Below the pieces are notes generated by a model. That model did no database searches. It was not told where the DNA came from and saw only the letters and a program-made list of their open reading frames with translations. The position numbers were made by a program, and so were the translations under genes. From Lutibacter maritimus (GTDB taxonomy: Bacteria > Bacteroidota > Bacteroidia > Flavobacteriales > Flavobacteriaceae), in NCBI RefSeq assembly GCF_900116115.1, contig NZ_FOZP01000002.1, forward strand, positions 332,122-396,121: a DNA stretch of 64,000 bases, written 5' to 3'. Position 1 is the stretch's first letter. Every line of letters starts with the position of its first letter. Below are positions 8,499 through 17,398 of this stretch, piece by piece.

Positions 8499-9287
8499 AT
8501 GAAAAAGAATTACTTACTATGCTTGGCATTTGCCATGTCTTCAGTTTTTTATGCACAAACTATTTTTATTAATGAAATACATTATGACAATAATGGTGGC
8601 GATGTAAATGAGGGTATTGAAATTGCGGGTCCTGCCGGAACGGATTTAACAGGTTATGAGGTTAGATTTTATAATGGTTCAGATAATGATTCTTATTTAT
8701 TGTTATCGTTATACGGAGTAATTCCAAATCAACAAAACAATTTAGGAACACTTTGGTTTGATAAAGCAGGTATACAAAATGGAAGTCCAGATGGAATGGC
8801 TTTGGTTGATAACTTAGGAAATGTAGTGCAATTTTTAAGTTACGAAGGTACAATAACAGCGGTAAATGGGGTTGCAAATGGAATGACCTCGGTGGATATT
8901 GGTGTTTCTGAAAACGAATCAACACCTGTAGGTTATTCATTACAACTTATTGGAAACGGGAAAACATATTCAGATTTTACGTGGTCAGGTCCAGTAGCTG
9001 CTACGCCAGGATTTCAAAATACTAACCAAACATTGCCAATTGCTGAAAATACGATCGAAAATTTCACAATGTATCCAAATCCAGTTGTTAATGGGAAATT
9101 TTCAATATCTTCAAAAAATAAATTAGATAAATTGGTTGAAATTAATACGCTTTTAGGTAAACAAGTGTATAACCAAATAGTAAAGGCCAATGAAACTGTG
9201 GAAGTTTCTTTTTTAAATAAAGGAATTTACATTCTTAAGGTTGAAGAAGAAGGTAAATTAGCCATAAAAAAGTTAATAATTCAATAA
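8499..9287 (+). CDS. Lamin-tail-domain protein secreted by type IX secretion
   Basis: A 262-residue exported protein. The signal peptide (residues 1 to about 20, ending FYAQ) is followed by a lamin-tail-like beta domain (about 22-160) that opens with the typical FINEIHYDN and has LTGYEVRFYNG. The last 75 or so residues form a Por secretion tail (MYPNPV, later GIYILKVEEEGK and a basic end), the type A signal for the type IX system. The product should therefore cross the outer membrane and be surface-bound or released. The lamin-tail domain often accompanies nucleases or adhesins, but no catalytic domain is present here. The start is ATG 8499, chosen for the signal peptide. Confidence 0.85.
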   Translation: MKKNYLLCLAFAMSSVFYAQTIFINEIHYDNNGGDVNEGIEIAGPAGTDLTGYEVRFYNGSDNDSYLLLSLYGVIPNQQNNLGTLWFDKAGIQNGSPDGMALVDNLGNVVQFLSYEGTITAVNGVANGMTSVDIGVSENESTPVGYSLQLIGNGKTYSDFTWSGPVAATPGFQNTNQTLPIAENTIENFTMYPNPVVNGKFSISSKNKLDKLVEINTLLGKQVYNQIVKANETVEVSFLNKGIYILKVEEEGKLAIKKLIIQ

Positions 9288-9309
9288 TAATTGATATAAT
9301 TGAAAAGCT

Positions 9310-10026
9310 ATGAATTTAAAATTAGATTTTGAAAATATTTTATTTTTAGACATTGAAACCGTTCCTGAAGAAAAGGATTTTTCAAATTTATCAAAAGAAG
9401 TTCAGGACTTATTTGCGTTAAAAACACACTATCAACGTAAAGAAGATGTTACTGCAGAAGAATTTTATGAACGCGCGGGTATTTGGGCGGAATTTGGTAA
9501 AATTATATGCATATCAGTTGGTTATTTCACCAATTTTAAATCTGAAAATAGAAATTTTAGAGTCACTTCATTTTTTGGAGATGAAGAACAACTTTTAAAA
9601 GATTTTAAAAGTTTGTTAGAAAATCATTTTAATAAACCACAGCACTTATTATGTGCGCATAACGGAAAAGAATTTGATTTTCCTTTTATTGCACGCCGTA
9701 TGATTATTCATCAAATAGCTTTACCAGAAAAGTTAAATTTATTTGGTAAAAAACCTTGGGAAATACCACATATTGATACTATGGAATTATGGAAATTTGG
9801 TGATTATAAACATTTTACTTCGCTAAAATTATTAACCTCTATTTTAGGAATTCCTTCACCAAAAGATGATATATCAGGTAGTGAAGTTGCAACGGTTTAT
9901 TATAATGAAAATAATATTAAGCGCATTGTAACTTATTGCGAAAAAGATACCATTGCTATTGCGCAACTATTGCTGCGTTTTAACAATCAACCGTTAATAA
10001 ATGATTTAAACATTATTCACGTTTAG
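9310..10026 (+). CDS. 3'-5' exonuclease of the PolB-exonuclease-like family
   Basis: A stand-alone DEDDy exonuclease related to the proofreading domain of B-family polymerases (PF10108 type). Motif I is FLDIET (Asp14, Glu16), motif II is AHNGKEFDFPF, and motif III is YCEKDT with the Tyr-x3-Asp spacing of DEDDy enzymes. The middle carries HIDTMELWKFGD, typical of this family. The length of 238 residues is normal. No signal peptide is present, so it acts in the cytoplasm, presumably in DNA repair or nucleic acid turnover. It follows the T9SS protein by 22 bases and converges on the ABC-F gene. Confidence 0.88.
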   Translation: MNLKLDFENILFLDIETVPEEKDFSNLSKEVQDLFALKTHYQRKEDVTAEEFYERAGIWAEFGKIICISVGYFTNFKSENRNFRVTSFFGDEEQLLKDFKSLLENHFNKPQHLLCAHNGKEFDFPFIARRMIIHQIALPEKLNLFGKKPWEIPHIDTMELWKFGDYKHFTSLKLLTSILGIPSPKDDISGSEVATVYYNENNIKRIVTYCEKDTIAIAQLLLRFNNQPLINDLNIIHV

Positions 10027-10069
10027 AGGTTTTTTTCTAAAACTATATTAAGTTTAAAAATAGAATAAA

Positions 10070-11935
10070 TTAATCTTCTAATTTAGTAGAAAGTTCTAAC
10101 CAACGCTCTTCTTTTGCATCAATTTTGTTTGATAATTCTTGAAGTTGAATAGATAATTTATTGATTTCATCACCATCCAAAGAGCCATCTAAAAATTTTG
10201 CTTCAATTGCTGCTTTTTCTTTGGTTAATTTTTCAATATCACCCTCAATAGCATCAAACTCCATTTTTTCTTTGTAAGAAAGTTTTGCTTTTGGCTCAGA
10301 TTTTTGACGTGTATCTGTAGCTTTTTCAATTAAAACAGGTTCTTCATCCTTTGGTTTAGAGTCTTCATACACTCTAAAATCGGTATAATTTCCTGGAAAA
10401 TCTTCAACATTGCCATCGCCTCTAAAAATAAATAAATGATCAACAATTTTATCCATAAAATAACGGTCGTGTGAAACTACTAATAAACATCCTGGGAAAT
10501 CTAATAAGAAATTTTCTAACACATTTAAGGTTACTATATCTAAATCGTTGGTTGGCTCATCTAAAATTAAAAAATTTGGATTTTGAATTAAAACGGTACA
10601 TAAATATAAACGTTTACGTTCGCCACCACTTAATTTTTCAACAAAATCATATTGTCTTTTTCTGTTAAATAAGAAACGTTCTAATAATTGTGCAGCAGAA
10701 ATTTTACGTCCTTTGGTTAATGGTATGTATTCTCCAAACTCTTTTATAACTTCTATAACTTTTTGTCCTGGTTTAATAACAATTCCATCTTGTGTATAGT
10801 AACCAAATTTTATGGTGTCACCAATTATTACTTTTCCACTATCAATTGGAATTTGACCCGTAATTATGTTTAAAAAACTAGATTTTCCCGTACCGTTTTT
10901 TCCAATAATTCCAATGCGTTCACCACGTAAAAAATTATATTCAAATTTGTCTAGTATTTTTAAATCGCCAAAAGTTTTTGAAATGTTATGCAGTTCTAAA
11001 ATTTTAGAGCCCATGCGTTCCATATCAATTTCAAGCTGAACCACATGGTCGTTTCTTCGTTGTGAAGCCACTTCTTTTATTACATAAAAATCATCAATTC
11101 TACTTTTAGATTTTGTGGTTCGCGCTTTTGGCTGTCTGCGCATCCATTCCAATTCTTTTTTAAATAAGTTTTTTGCTTTATCTACAATAGCTTGTTCAAT
11201 TTCTAAACGTTCTTCTTTTTTTTGTAAATAATTTGAATAGTTTCCTTTATACGTATAAAATTCACCATTATCAAGTTCAACAATTTCATTGCAAACACGT
11301 TCTAAAAAATAGCGGTCGTGCGTTACCATAAAAAGCGTTATTTTTTCTTTTTCAAAATAACTTTCTAGCCATTCAATCATTTCTAAATCTAAATGATTTG
11401 TTGGCTCATCTAAAATTAACAGGTCGGGTTTATGAATTAAAATTATTGCAAGCGCCAAGCGTTTACGTTGCCCTCCGGATAACGATTTTACTTTTTGCGA
11501 TAAATCTTCTAATTTTAACTTAAATAAAATTTGTTTGTATTGTGTTTCAAAATCCCAAGCGTTAAAACGTTCCATTTTTTCAAAAGCTTTTTGGTACGCT
11601 TTTTCATCTTCCGGATTGTTTAACGCATGCTCATATTCCTCAATAATTTTTAAGGTTTCGTTGTCTGAATCAAAAATAGTTTCTTCAACGGTTAGTTCAT
11701 CGTTTAAATTATCTTCTTGCGATAAATATTCAATTTTTAATCCTTTTCGGCTAATCACCTTGCCGGTATCAGAACTTTCTAAACCCGCAATTATGTTTAA
11801 TAATGTAGATTTTCCTGTACCATTTTTGGCAATAAAAGCAATTTTTTGATCTTTATTTATACCAAAAGAAATATTGCTAAATAGCTCTAATTCACCAAAT
11901 GATTTTGAAATATTTTCAACCGATAAGTAATTCAT
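10070..11935 (-). CDS. ABC-F family ATPase (Uup-like)
   Basis: A soluble protein with two ABC ATPase domains in one chain and no membrane segments, as in ABC-F proteins that act on ribosomes or DNA. Each half has a Walker A (AKNGTGKST near residue 40; GKNGTGKSS near 345), an ABC signature (LSGGQRKR; LSGGERKR) and a Walker B with LDEPTNHLD or LDEPTNDLD. The C-terminal 80 residues form a charged coiled coil like the DNA-binding tail of Uup. Length is 621 residues. A promoter box lies 18 bases before the ATG. Uup is the closest named relative, but the exact subfamily is an inference. Confidence 0.9.
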   Translation of the reverse strand: MNYLSVENISKSFGELELFSNISFGINKDQKIAFIAKNGTGKSTLLNIIAGLESSDTGKVISRKGLKIEYLSQEDNLNDELTVEETIFDSDNETLKIIEEYEHALNNPEDEKAYQKAFEKMERFNAWDFETQYKQILFKLKLEDLSQKVKSLSGGQRKRLALAIILIHKPDLLILDEPTNHLDLEMIEWLESYFEKEKITLFMVTHDRYFLERVCNEIVELDNGEFYTYKGNYSNYLQKKEERLEIEQAIVDKAKNLFKKELEWMRRQPKARTTKSKSRIDDFYVIKEVASQRRNDHVVQLEIDMERMGSKILELHNISKTFGDLKILDKFEYNFLRGERIGIIGKNGTGKSSFLNIITGQIPIDSGKVIIGDTIKFGYYTQDGIVIKPGQKVIEVIKEFGEYIPLTKGRKISAAQLLERFLFNRKRQYDFVEKLSGGERKRLYLCTVLIQNPNFLILDEPTNDLDIVTLNVLENFLLDFPGCLLVVSHDRYFMDKIVDHLFIFRGDGNVEDFPGNYTDFRVYEDSKPKDEEPVLIEKATDTRQKSEPKAKLSYKEKMEFDAIEGDIEKLTKEKAAIEAKFLDGSLDGDEINKLSIQLQELSNKIDAKEERWLELSTKLED

Positions 11936-11953
11936 TTAAAATAAATTTTAGCG

Positions 11954-11961
11954 CAAAACTA
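11954..11961 (-). promoter_or_regulatory. -7 promoter box TAGTTTTG for the ABC-F gene
   Basis: Perfect TAnnTTTG on the minus strand, 18 bases before the ABC-F start codon. Confidence 0.45.
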
Positions 11962-11998
11962 CACAAAATAAATGCTAAAACTGCAATAAATGTTTTTT

Positions 11999-12096
11999 GG
12001 ACGTTCCCTTTCAGGTCGGGCTTTCACTACTCGCTTTTTTAAAGTTTTATTAAAACTTTAAAAAGAGCTCAAACAAACCGTTTAATCCCTAACGCA
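11999..12096. repeat. Palindromic, repeat-like intergenic element
   Basis: About 98 bases between two divergent genes are clearly richer in G and C at both flanks than the surrounding spacer. They centre on a perfect inverted repeat (12036-12049 with 12051-12064, one-base centre) that extends imperfectly outward. The flanks (left: cggg, ctttcactactcgc; right: gagctcaaac, aatccctaacgc) look like a dispersed intergenic element I recall from other Flavobacteriia, but no second copy was seen here. The position upstream of both genes makes a simple terminator unlikely. Confidence 0.5.
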
Positions 12097-12151
12097 GTTT
12101 TAAACATTTTAGTTATTTTTAAATCAGTATTTTTATCAAAAAAATTAAACG

Positions 12152-13825
12152 ATGCTTTCAGTACAAAATGTTTCAATTTCCTTTAAATCTAACAAACACT
12201 ATAACACTGTTGTAAATAATATATCGTTTGAGTTGGGTAATCAACAAATTTTAGGAATTGTTGGCGAATCGGGTAGTGGAAAATCGGTGACTTCATTAGC
12301 TATTTTGGGATTGTTGTCAAAAAATGCAAATGTTGAGGGAAACATTCTTTTTAATGACGTTGATCTTACAAAAATTTCAGAAAAAGAATTTCAAAAAATT
12401 CGAGGCAATCAAATTTCCATGATTTTTCAAGAACCTATGAGTTCTTTAAACCCTAGTTTAACTTGTGGTTATCAAGTATCAGAAATTATACTGCAACATA
12501 AAAAAATATCAAAAACAGCAGCAAAAAAACAAGTAATTGAACTATTTAATAAGGTAAAATTACCAAGAGCAGCAGCAATTTATAATCAATATCCGCATCA
12601 AATTTCTGGCGGACAAAAACAACGCGTAATGATTGCAATGGCAATTGCGTGTAAACCTCAAATTTTAATTGCTGATGAGCCAACTACTGCTTTGGATGTT
12701 ACAGTTCAAAAGGAAATTATTGAATTGTTAAAAGAGTTGCAGCAAGAAACTAAAATGAGCATTATTTTTATTACGCATGATTTATCGTTGGTTTCTGAAA
12801 TTGCAAACACTGTTTTAGTGATGTACAAAGGTGAAATTGTGGAGCAAGGTTTGGTGGAGCAAGTTTTTAAAAAACCCATAAATAATTATACAAGAGCGTT
12901 GATTAACTCTAAACCAAATTTAAATGAACGCTTAAAAAAGTTGCCAACGGTTAAAGATTTTATGGAAAATAACGTGCATCATGAAGTTTATACAACAAAA
13001 GAACGTGCTGAATTTCATCAAAAAATTTATGCCAAAAAACCCCTGTTAGAATTAAAAAATTTAGCTACATATTTTAATGCTGAAAATAGTTTCTTTTTTA
13101 AAAATGACAGCTTGGTAAAAGCGGTGGATGAGGTTTCATTTCAATTATTTGAAGGTGAAACATTGGGTTTGGTTGGCGAATCTGGTTGCGGTAAAACAAC
13201 ACTCGGCAGAACCATTTTGCAATTAGAAAAAGCCACAAAAGGAACCATTTTTTATAATGAAAAAGATGTAACGCATCTTTCAAAAAGTGAACTAAAAAGT
13301 TTTAGAAAAGAAGTTCAAATTATATTTCAAGACCCGTTTTCTTCATTAAACCCAAGAATTCCAGTAGGTCAGGCAATTATGGAACCCATGAAAGTTCACG
13401 GAATTTTTAATTCTTTTGAAGAGCGTAAAAACTATGTTTTTGAAATTTTAGAAAGAGTTGGCTTAACTCCAGAGCATTTTTATCGCTATCCGCATGAATT
13501 TTCTGGTGGTCAACGCCAACGAATTGGAATTGCGCGTACCATTGCACTAAAACCAAAATTAATTATTTGTGATGAATCGGTTTCGGCATTAGACGTTTCT
13601 GTACAAGCGCAAGTATTAAATTTATTAAATGAACTTAAGCAAGATTTTGGTTTTACCTATATTTTTATATCACATGATTTGGCAGTTGTAAAATATATGT
13701 CCGATCAATTAGTGGTGATGAATAAAGGAAAAATTGAAGAAATTGGCGATGCTGATGCCATTTACAAAGCGCCAAAAACAGCGTATGCTCAAAAATTAAT
13801 AGATGCAATTCCTAAAGGAATTTAA
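12152..13825 (+). CDS. Double ATP-binding protein of a peptide-type ABC importer (YejF/DppDF-like)
   Basis: Two nickel/peptide-type ABC ATPase domains fused in one 557-residue chain, equivalent to DppD plus DppF. Half one has Walker A GESGSGKS (about 39-46), QEPMSSLNP, signature SGGQKQR and Walker B ILIADEPTT. Half two has GESGCGKT (about 345), QDPFSSLNP, SGGQRQR and LIICDESVSALD. Each half ends with the oligopeptide-type C-terminal region (NNYTRALINSKP; KTAYAQKLIDAIP). It should energise uptake of peptides or similar solutes at the inner membrane. No permease or binding protein gene lies next to it, so it is an orphan ATPase whose partners must be encoded elsewhere. Confidence 0.92.
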   Translation: MLSVQNVSISFKSNKHYNTVVNNISFELGNQQILGIVGESGSGKSVTSLAILGLLSKNANVEGNILFNDVDLTKISEKEFQKIRGNQISMIFQEPMSSLNPSLTCGYQVSEIILQHKKISKTAAKKQVIELFNKVKLPRAAAIYNQYPHQISGGQKQRVMIAMAIACKPQILIADEPTTALDVTVQKEIIELLKELQQETKMSIIFITHDLSLVSEIANTVLVMYKGEIVEQGLVEQVFKKPINNYTRALINSKPNLNERLKKLPTVKDFMENNVHHEVYTTKERAEFHQKIYAKKPLLELKNLATYFNAENSFFFKNDSLVKAVDEVSFQLFEGETLGLVGESGCGKTTLGRTILQLEKATKGTIFYNEKDVTHLSKSELKSFRKEVQIIFQDPFSSLNPRIPVGQAIMEPMKVHGIFNSFEERKNYVFEILERVGLTPEHFYRYPHEFSGGQRQRIGIARTIALKPKLIICDESVSALDVSVQAQVLNLLNELKQDFGFTYIFISHDLAVVKYMSDQLVVMNKGKIEEIGDADAIYKAPKTAYAQKLIDAIPKGI

Positions 13826-13852
13826 TACCAATAATTGTATATTGCGCCACAT

Positions 13853-14806
13853 ATGAAAGTCAATTTTTCACATAAAATAGTTTATATTGGAATTTTAATA
13901 ATTTCACTATTTTCATATGCGCAACAGCCAATAATTGCCAATGTTAATACAAATAATTTAGAATTTCAACAACATTTTTTTGAAGCTTTAAAACAAAAAT
14001 CTATCAATAATTTTAGCAAAGCCATTGTAAGTTTGGAAAAATGCAATCAGTTAGATTCTGAAAGTTTAGCGGTAGATTTTGAATTTTCTAAAAATTATTT
14101 ATTCTTAAAAAAATACTTTGAAGCTGAAATATTTATTGATAAAGCTTTACAAAAAGAACCGAATAACAAATATTTGATACTACATAAAATTGCCATTTTT
14201 AAAGCGCAACAAAATTTTGAGAGTGCTATAAAATTGCAACGTAATCTTGTAAAAATTTATCCTGATTTAAGCGATGACTTAGTGTTGTTGTACATTCAAA
14301 ATCAAAATTTTGAGGAAGCTGAAAAATTGATTGATGAAATTGATAAAAATGGATTAAAATCTTTAAAAACAATTGGTTATAATGATTATTTGTTGAGTAA
14401 AAAAGGGCTTAAACCAAATGATAAAGAAATTATTTCAGCTAAAAATACTACTATTGAAAGTTTAAGAAAAGATTACTTAAAAACTAAAGACTACGCAATT
14501 TTAAATCAATTATTAAAGTTAGAATTAGAGCAGCAACTGTTTGATATTTTAAATGAAGATAGTAAAAGTGGACTGGAATTATATCCAGCACAACCTTTTT
14601 TGTATTTAACAAATGCAACAGCGCTTAATAAACTTGAAAAATATAATGACGCAATTACCGTTCTTACTATTGGCATTGATTTTGTTATAGATGATAGAAT
14701 AATGGAAGCTAATTTTTATGAACAGTTGTCTATTGCTTATTTTGGAATTGGCAATAAAACAGAAGCTACAAAGTTTAAACAAAAGGCTGCTCAATTAAGA
14801 ACATAA
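13853..14806 (+). CDS. Exported tetratricopeptide-repeat protein
   Basis: A 317-residue protein with a signal peptide (residues 1 to about 23, ending SYAQ) and TPR-like helical repeats across the rest. Examples are NFSKAIVSLEKCNQLD, YFEAEIFIDKALQKEPNN, KYNDAITVLTIGID and a final AYFGIGNKTEATKFKQKA. It should sit in the periplasm as a protein-binding scaffold. It begins the unit with the DUF4292 lipoprotein (4-base gap) and the EnvC-like protein, which points to a role in envelope assembly or division. ATG 13853 is chosen because it opens the signal peptide. No enzymatic motif is seen. Confidence 0.8.
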   Translation: MKVNFSHKIVYIGILIISLFSYAQQPIIANVNTNNLEFQQHFFEALKQKSINNFSKAIVSLEKCNQLDSESLAVDFEFSKNYLFLKKYFEAEIFIDKALQKEPNNKYLILHKIAIFKAQQNFESAIKLQRNLVKIYPDLSDDLVLLYIQNQNFEEAEKLIDEIDKNGLKSLKTIGYNDYLLSKKGLKPNDKEIISAKNTTIESLRKDYLKTKDYAILNQLLKLELEQQLFDILNEDSKSGLELYPAQPFLYLTNATALNKLEKYNDAITVLTIGIDFVIDDRIMEANFYEQLSIAYFGIGNKTEATKFKQKAAQLRT

Positions 14807-14810
14807 TCGT

Positions 14811-15584
14811 ATGAAATATTTAAAAATAATAGTTATTTTACTCATAGGTTTTACATCGTGTAAAACAAATAAAAAAGTAGTGGAAGGTGCTGCAATTGAA
14901 GCAATTTCAACCAAAAAAATTATTAATAATCATTATAGTAATAATTTTAACCAAAAAACTATTGATGCAAAGTTAAATGCAAGATATACCGATAAAAAAA
15001 CCAGTGCTACGGTAACTATTAAATTGCGAATGGAAAAAGATAAAACAATTTGGATGAGTGCAACAAAATTGGGATTTCCTCTAGCAAAAGTATTAATTAC
15101 TCCAACCAGAGTTAGTTATTACGAAAAATTACAAGGCACATATTTTGATGGAGATTTTTCACTTTTAAGTAAGTTTTTAGGAACAGAATTAGATTATGAA
15201 AAGGTGCAAAACATTTTATTAGGTCAGGCTATTTTAAACTTAAAAAAAGGCGATTATAATTCTAAAATTGATGATAAATTATATGAAATTTATCCAAAAA
15301 ATGACAATGAATTATTTGGCATTTTATTTTTCATGAATCCTGATAACTTTAAATTAAATCGACAAGAAATTAGAAATGATGATAAGAAACAATTATTATC
15401 AGTTTCTTATTCAGGATATAAAAAAATAAAAGGAGAGCAATTTCCGGAAAATATAGCTATAAGAGCAATTGACCAGACCAATATTACTACCATAAATATT
15501 GAATATAGTTCGGTAACATTTAATGAAAAATTAACCTTTCCGTTTGAAATTCCTAACGGATACAAAGAAATTATTTTAAAATAA
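14811..15584 (+). CDS. DUF4292-type outer-membrane lipoprotein
   Basis: A lipoprotein of 257 residues with signal peptide and lipobox (GFTSC, Cys about residue 17). The mature part has the LolB/LppX-like pattern of the DUF4292 family: repeated beta strands with KLNARY, a central WMSATKLGFPLAKVLI segment and a long run of antiparallel strands to the end. Members are found across Bacteroidota next to EnvC-like genes. Their function is not defined; a carrier of lipid or lipoprotein is the structural guess. Its stop overlaps the start of the next gene by one base (TAATG), a sign of translational coupling. Confidence 0.8.
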   Translation: MKYLKIIVILLIGFTSCKTNKKVVEGAAIEAISTKKIINNHYSNNFNQKTIDAKLNARYTDKKTSATVTIKLRMEKDKTIWMSATKLGFPLAKVLITPTRVSYYEKLQGTYFDGDFSLLSKFLGTELDYEKVQNILLGQAILNLKKGDYNSKIDDKLYEIYPKNDNELFGILFFMNPDNFKLNRQEIRNDDKKQLLSVSYSGYKKIKGEQFPENIAIRAIDQTNITTINIEYSSVTFNEKLTFPFEIPNGYKEIILK

Positions 15585-16828
15585 TGCAGTTTAAAATCTA
15601 TTTCCCTATAATTATTTTCGCACTTTTTTTTAGTGCAACTATGCATTCTCAAAATTCTAAAAGACAACAATTAGAAGCGCGTAGAACGCAAATTCAAAAA
15701 GATATTGTGTATATAAATGCACTGCTTTCAAACACTAAAAGAAAAGAATCTAACTTATTAAGTGATGTAAAAGATTTAAAACATAAAATTAAAGTTAGAG
15801 AAGAGTTAATTTCTGTGATTACCAGTGAATCTAATGAATTAAATAATGAAATTTATGTAAAACAATTAGAAATAAACAAAAACAAACGTGATTTAGAAAC
15901 TTTAAAAAAGGATTATGCTGATATGATTTTTAAATCGTACCAAAGCAAATCTCAAAATAGCAGAATTATGTTTTTACTGTCTTCTGAAAACTTTTTTCAG
16001 GCATATAAAAGGTTTCAATATATGAAACAATATACTTCTTTCAGAAAAATGCAAGGAGAAGAAATTCTAGAAAAAACAACCAAATTACAAGCTTTAACAG
16101 ATTCATTAAAAATTAAAAAAGATCAAAAAACAGCGCTGTTAAACGAAAAGAAAAAAGAGCAAACTGTTATTGAGAAAGAGAGAAAAGAACAAGAAAAGTT
16201 ATTAAGTCAGGTTAAAGAGAAAGAAGGAAACTATAAAAGACAAATTCAAAAATTTCAAAAAGAAGAAGAACGCATTGATGCGCAAATTGAAAGATTAATT
16301 AGAGAAGCTATTGCAGCATCTAATAAAAAAGCTGAAGGAACTTCTACTAAAACAACTACCGGAACATCATCAAAGGCAACATTTACATTAACGGCTGAAG
16401 CAAAAGAATTGGCTTCTAAATTTACTTCAAACAAAGGAAGTTTACCTTGGCCAGTTGAAAAAGGATATGTTTCTACGTATTATGGTAAACAGCCACATCC
16501 AATAGTTTCAAGTGCTACTATACAAAGTAATGGAGTTAGAATTACTACTGAAGCCGGAAGTAAAGCAAGAGCGGTTTTTGAAGGTACTGTTTTAGCAATT
16601 CAGGTAATGTCTGGTAACCAAAAAGCTGTTTTAATTCAGCATGGTAATTATATAACGGTTTACAAAAATTTAGAAAACGTTTATGTGAGTACTGGAGATA
16701 AAGTTAGTACTAAACAGGAAATAGGAACTATTTTTACGGATAGAATTACTGGTAAAACAATTTTAGGATTCATTTTATCTAAAAATACGGATACTGAAAA
16801 TCCTGCTTCTTGGATTTATAAAATGTAA
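15584..16828 (+). CDS. EnvC-like murein hydrolase activator (M23/LytM fold)
   Basis: A periplasmic protein that should activate amidases which split septal peptidoglycan. A signal peptide (about 1-22) is followed by a long coiled coil (about 25-240, rich in E, K, Q and R) and a C-terminal LytM domain (about 285-414). The zinc ligands of active M23 peptidases appear lost: the first site reads NGVRITTEAG where a G-x-H-x-D-type motif is expected. The HLxH-type pair reads VYKNL, and the last motif is GFILSK. This matches EnvC and NlpD, which are activators without catalysis. It is the third gene of the TPR-DUF4292 unit, and one base separates its stop from the convergent thioesterase gene. Confidence 0.88.
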   Translation: MQFKIYFPIIIFALFFSATMHSQNSKRQQLEARRTQIQKDIVYINALLSNTKRKESNLLSDVKDLKHKIKVREELISVITSESNELNNEIYVKQLEINKNKRDLETLKKDYADMIFKSYQSKSQNSRIMFLLSSENFFQAYKRFQYMKQYTSFRKMQGEEILEKTTKLQALTDSLKIKKDQKTALLNEKKKEQTVIEKERKEQEKLLSQVKEKEGNYKRQIQKFQKEEERIDAQIERLIREAIAASNKKAEGTSTKTTTGTSSKATFTLTAEAKELASKFTSNKGSLPWPVEKGYVSTYYGKQPHPIVSSATIQSNGVRITTEAGSKARAVFEGTVLAIQVMSGNQKAVLIQHGNYITVYKNLENVYVSTGDKVSTKQEIGTIFTDRITGKTILGFILSKNTDTENPASWIYKM

Positions 16829-16829
16829 T

Positions 16830-17339
16830 TTAGCTATTAAAAAGTGCTTTTAATTCGGTAGCTTCTTGTGGTTTCATTTTTCCTGAAAGAATTAAACTTA
16901 ATTGTTTTCTTCGTAAGGCACCTTCAAAGCGTTGTTTTTCCAACTCTGTTTCTGGTTTAATTTGTGGAATTTTTACAGGAGTTCCTGTGTTATCTACAGC
17001 TACAAATGTATAAATACCTTCATTAACTTTGGTGCGAATTTGAGATTCTCTATCCTCAATCCAAACATCAACATAAACTTCCATAGATGATATAAATGCT
17101 CTGGAAACTTTAGCTTCAACAGTTACAACACTTCCTACAGGAATAGCCTTATTAAATGCTACGTGATTTACAGAAGCAGTTACAACAATTCTATGCGAAT
17201 GACGTCTAGCAGCAATACTACAAGCTCTATCCATTCTGGCTAATAATTCACCACCAAATAAATTTCCGAGTGGATTTGTTTCGCCTGGAAGAACAATATC
17301 GGTTAAAATTGTTAAGGAATCATGAGGAGTTTTTACCAT
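16830..17339 (-). CDS. Hot-dog fold acyl-CoA thioesterase (YciA-like)
   Basis: A cytoplasmic enzyme that hydrolyses acyl-CoA thioesters. The hot-dog core is clear: NPLGNLFGGELLARMDRACSI near residues 20-42 (the long helix of the fold), VTASVNHVAFNKAIPVGSVV and VEAKVSRAFISSMEVYVDVW. A short C-terminal helical tail follows. The 169-residue length is usual for the YciA/BACH group. Substrate range cannot be told. A promoter box lies 15 bases upstream. Confidence 0.9.
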   Translation of the reverse strand: MVKTPHDSLTILTDIVLPGETNPLGNLFGGELLARMDRACSIAARRHSHRIVVTASVNHVAFNKAIPVGSVVTVEAKVSRAFISSMEVYVDVWIEDRESQIRTKVNEGIYTFVAVDNTGTPVKIPQIKPETELEKQRFEGALRRKQLSLILSGKMKPQEATELKALFNS

Positions 17340-17354
17340 GAGTTAATTTTTTAG

Positions 17355-17362
17355 CAAAGGTA
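17355..17362 (-). promoter_or_regulatory. -7 promoter box TACCTTTG for the thioesterase gene
   Basis: Perfect TAnnTTTG on the minus strand, 15 bases before the thioesterase ATG at 17339. Confidence 0.45.
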
Positions 17363-17398
17363 AACTTATTTTAACGAAAAATGAAAATTGGGTAAATT

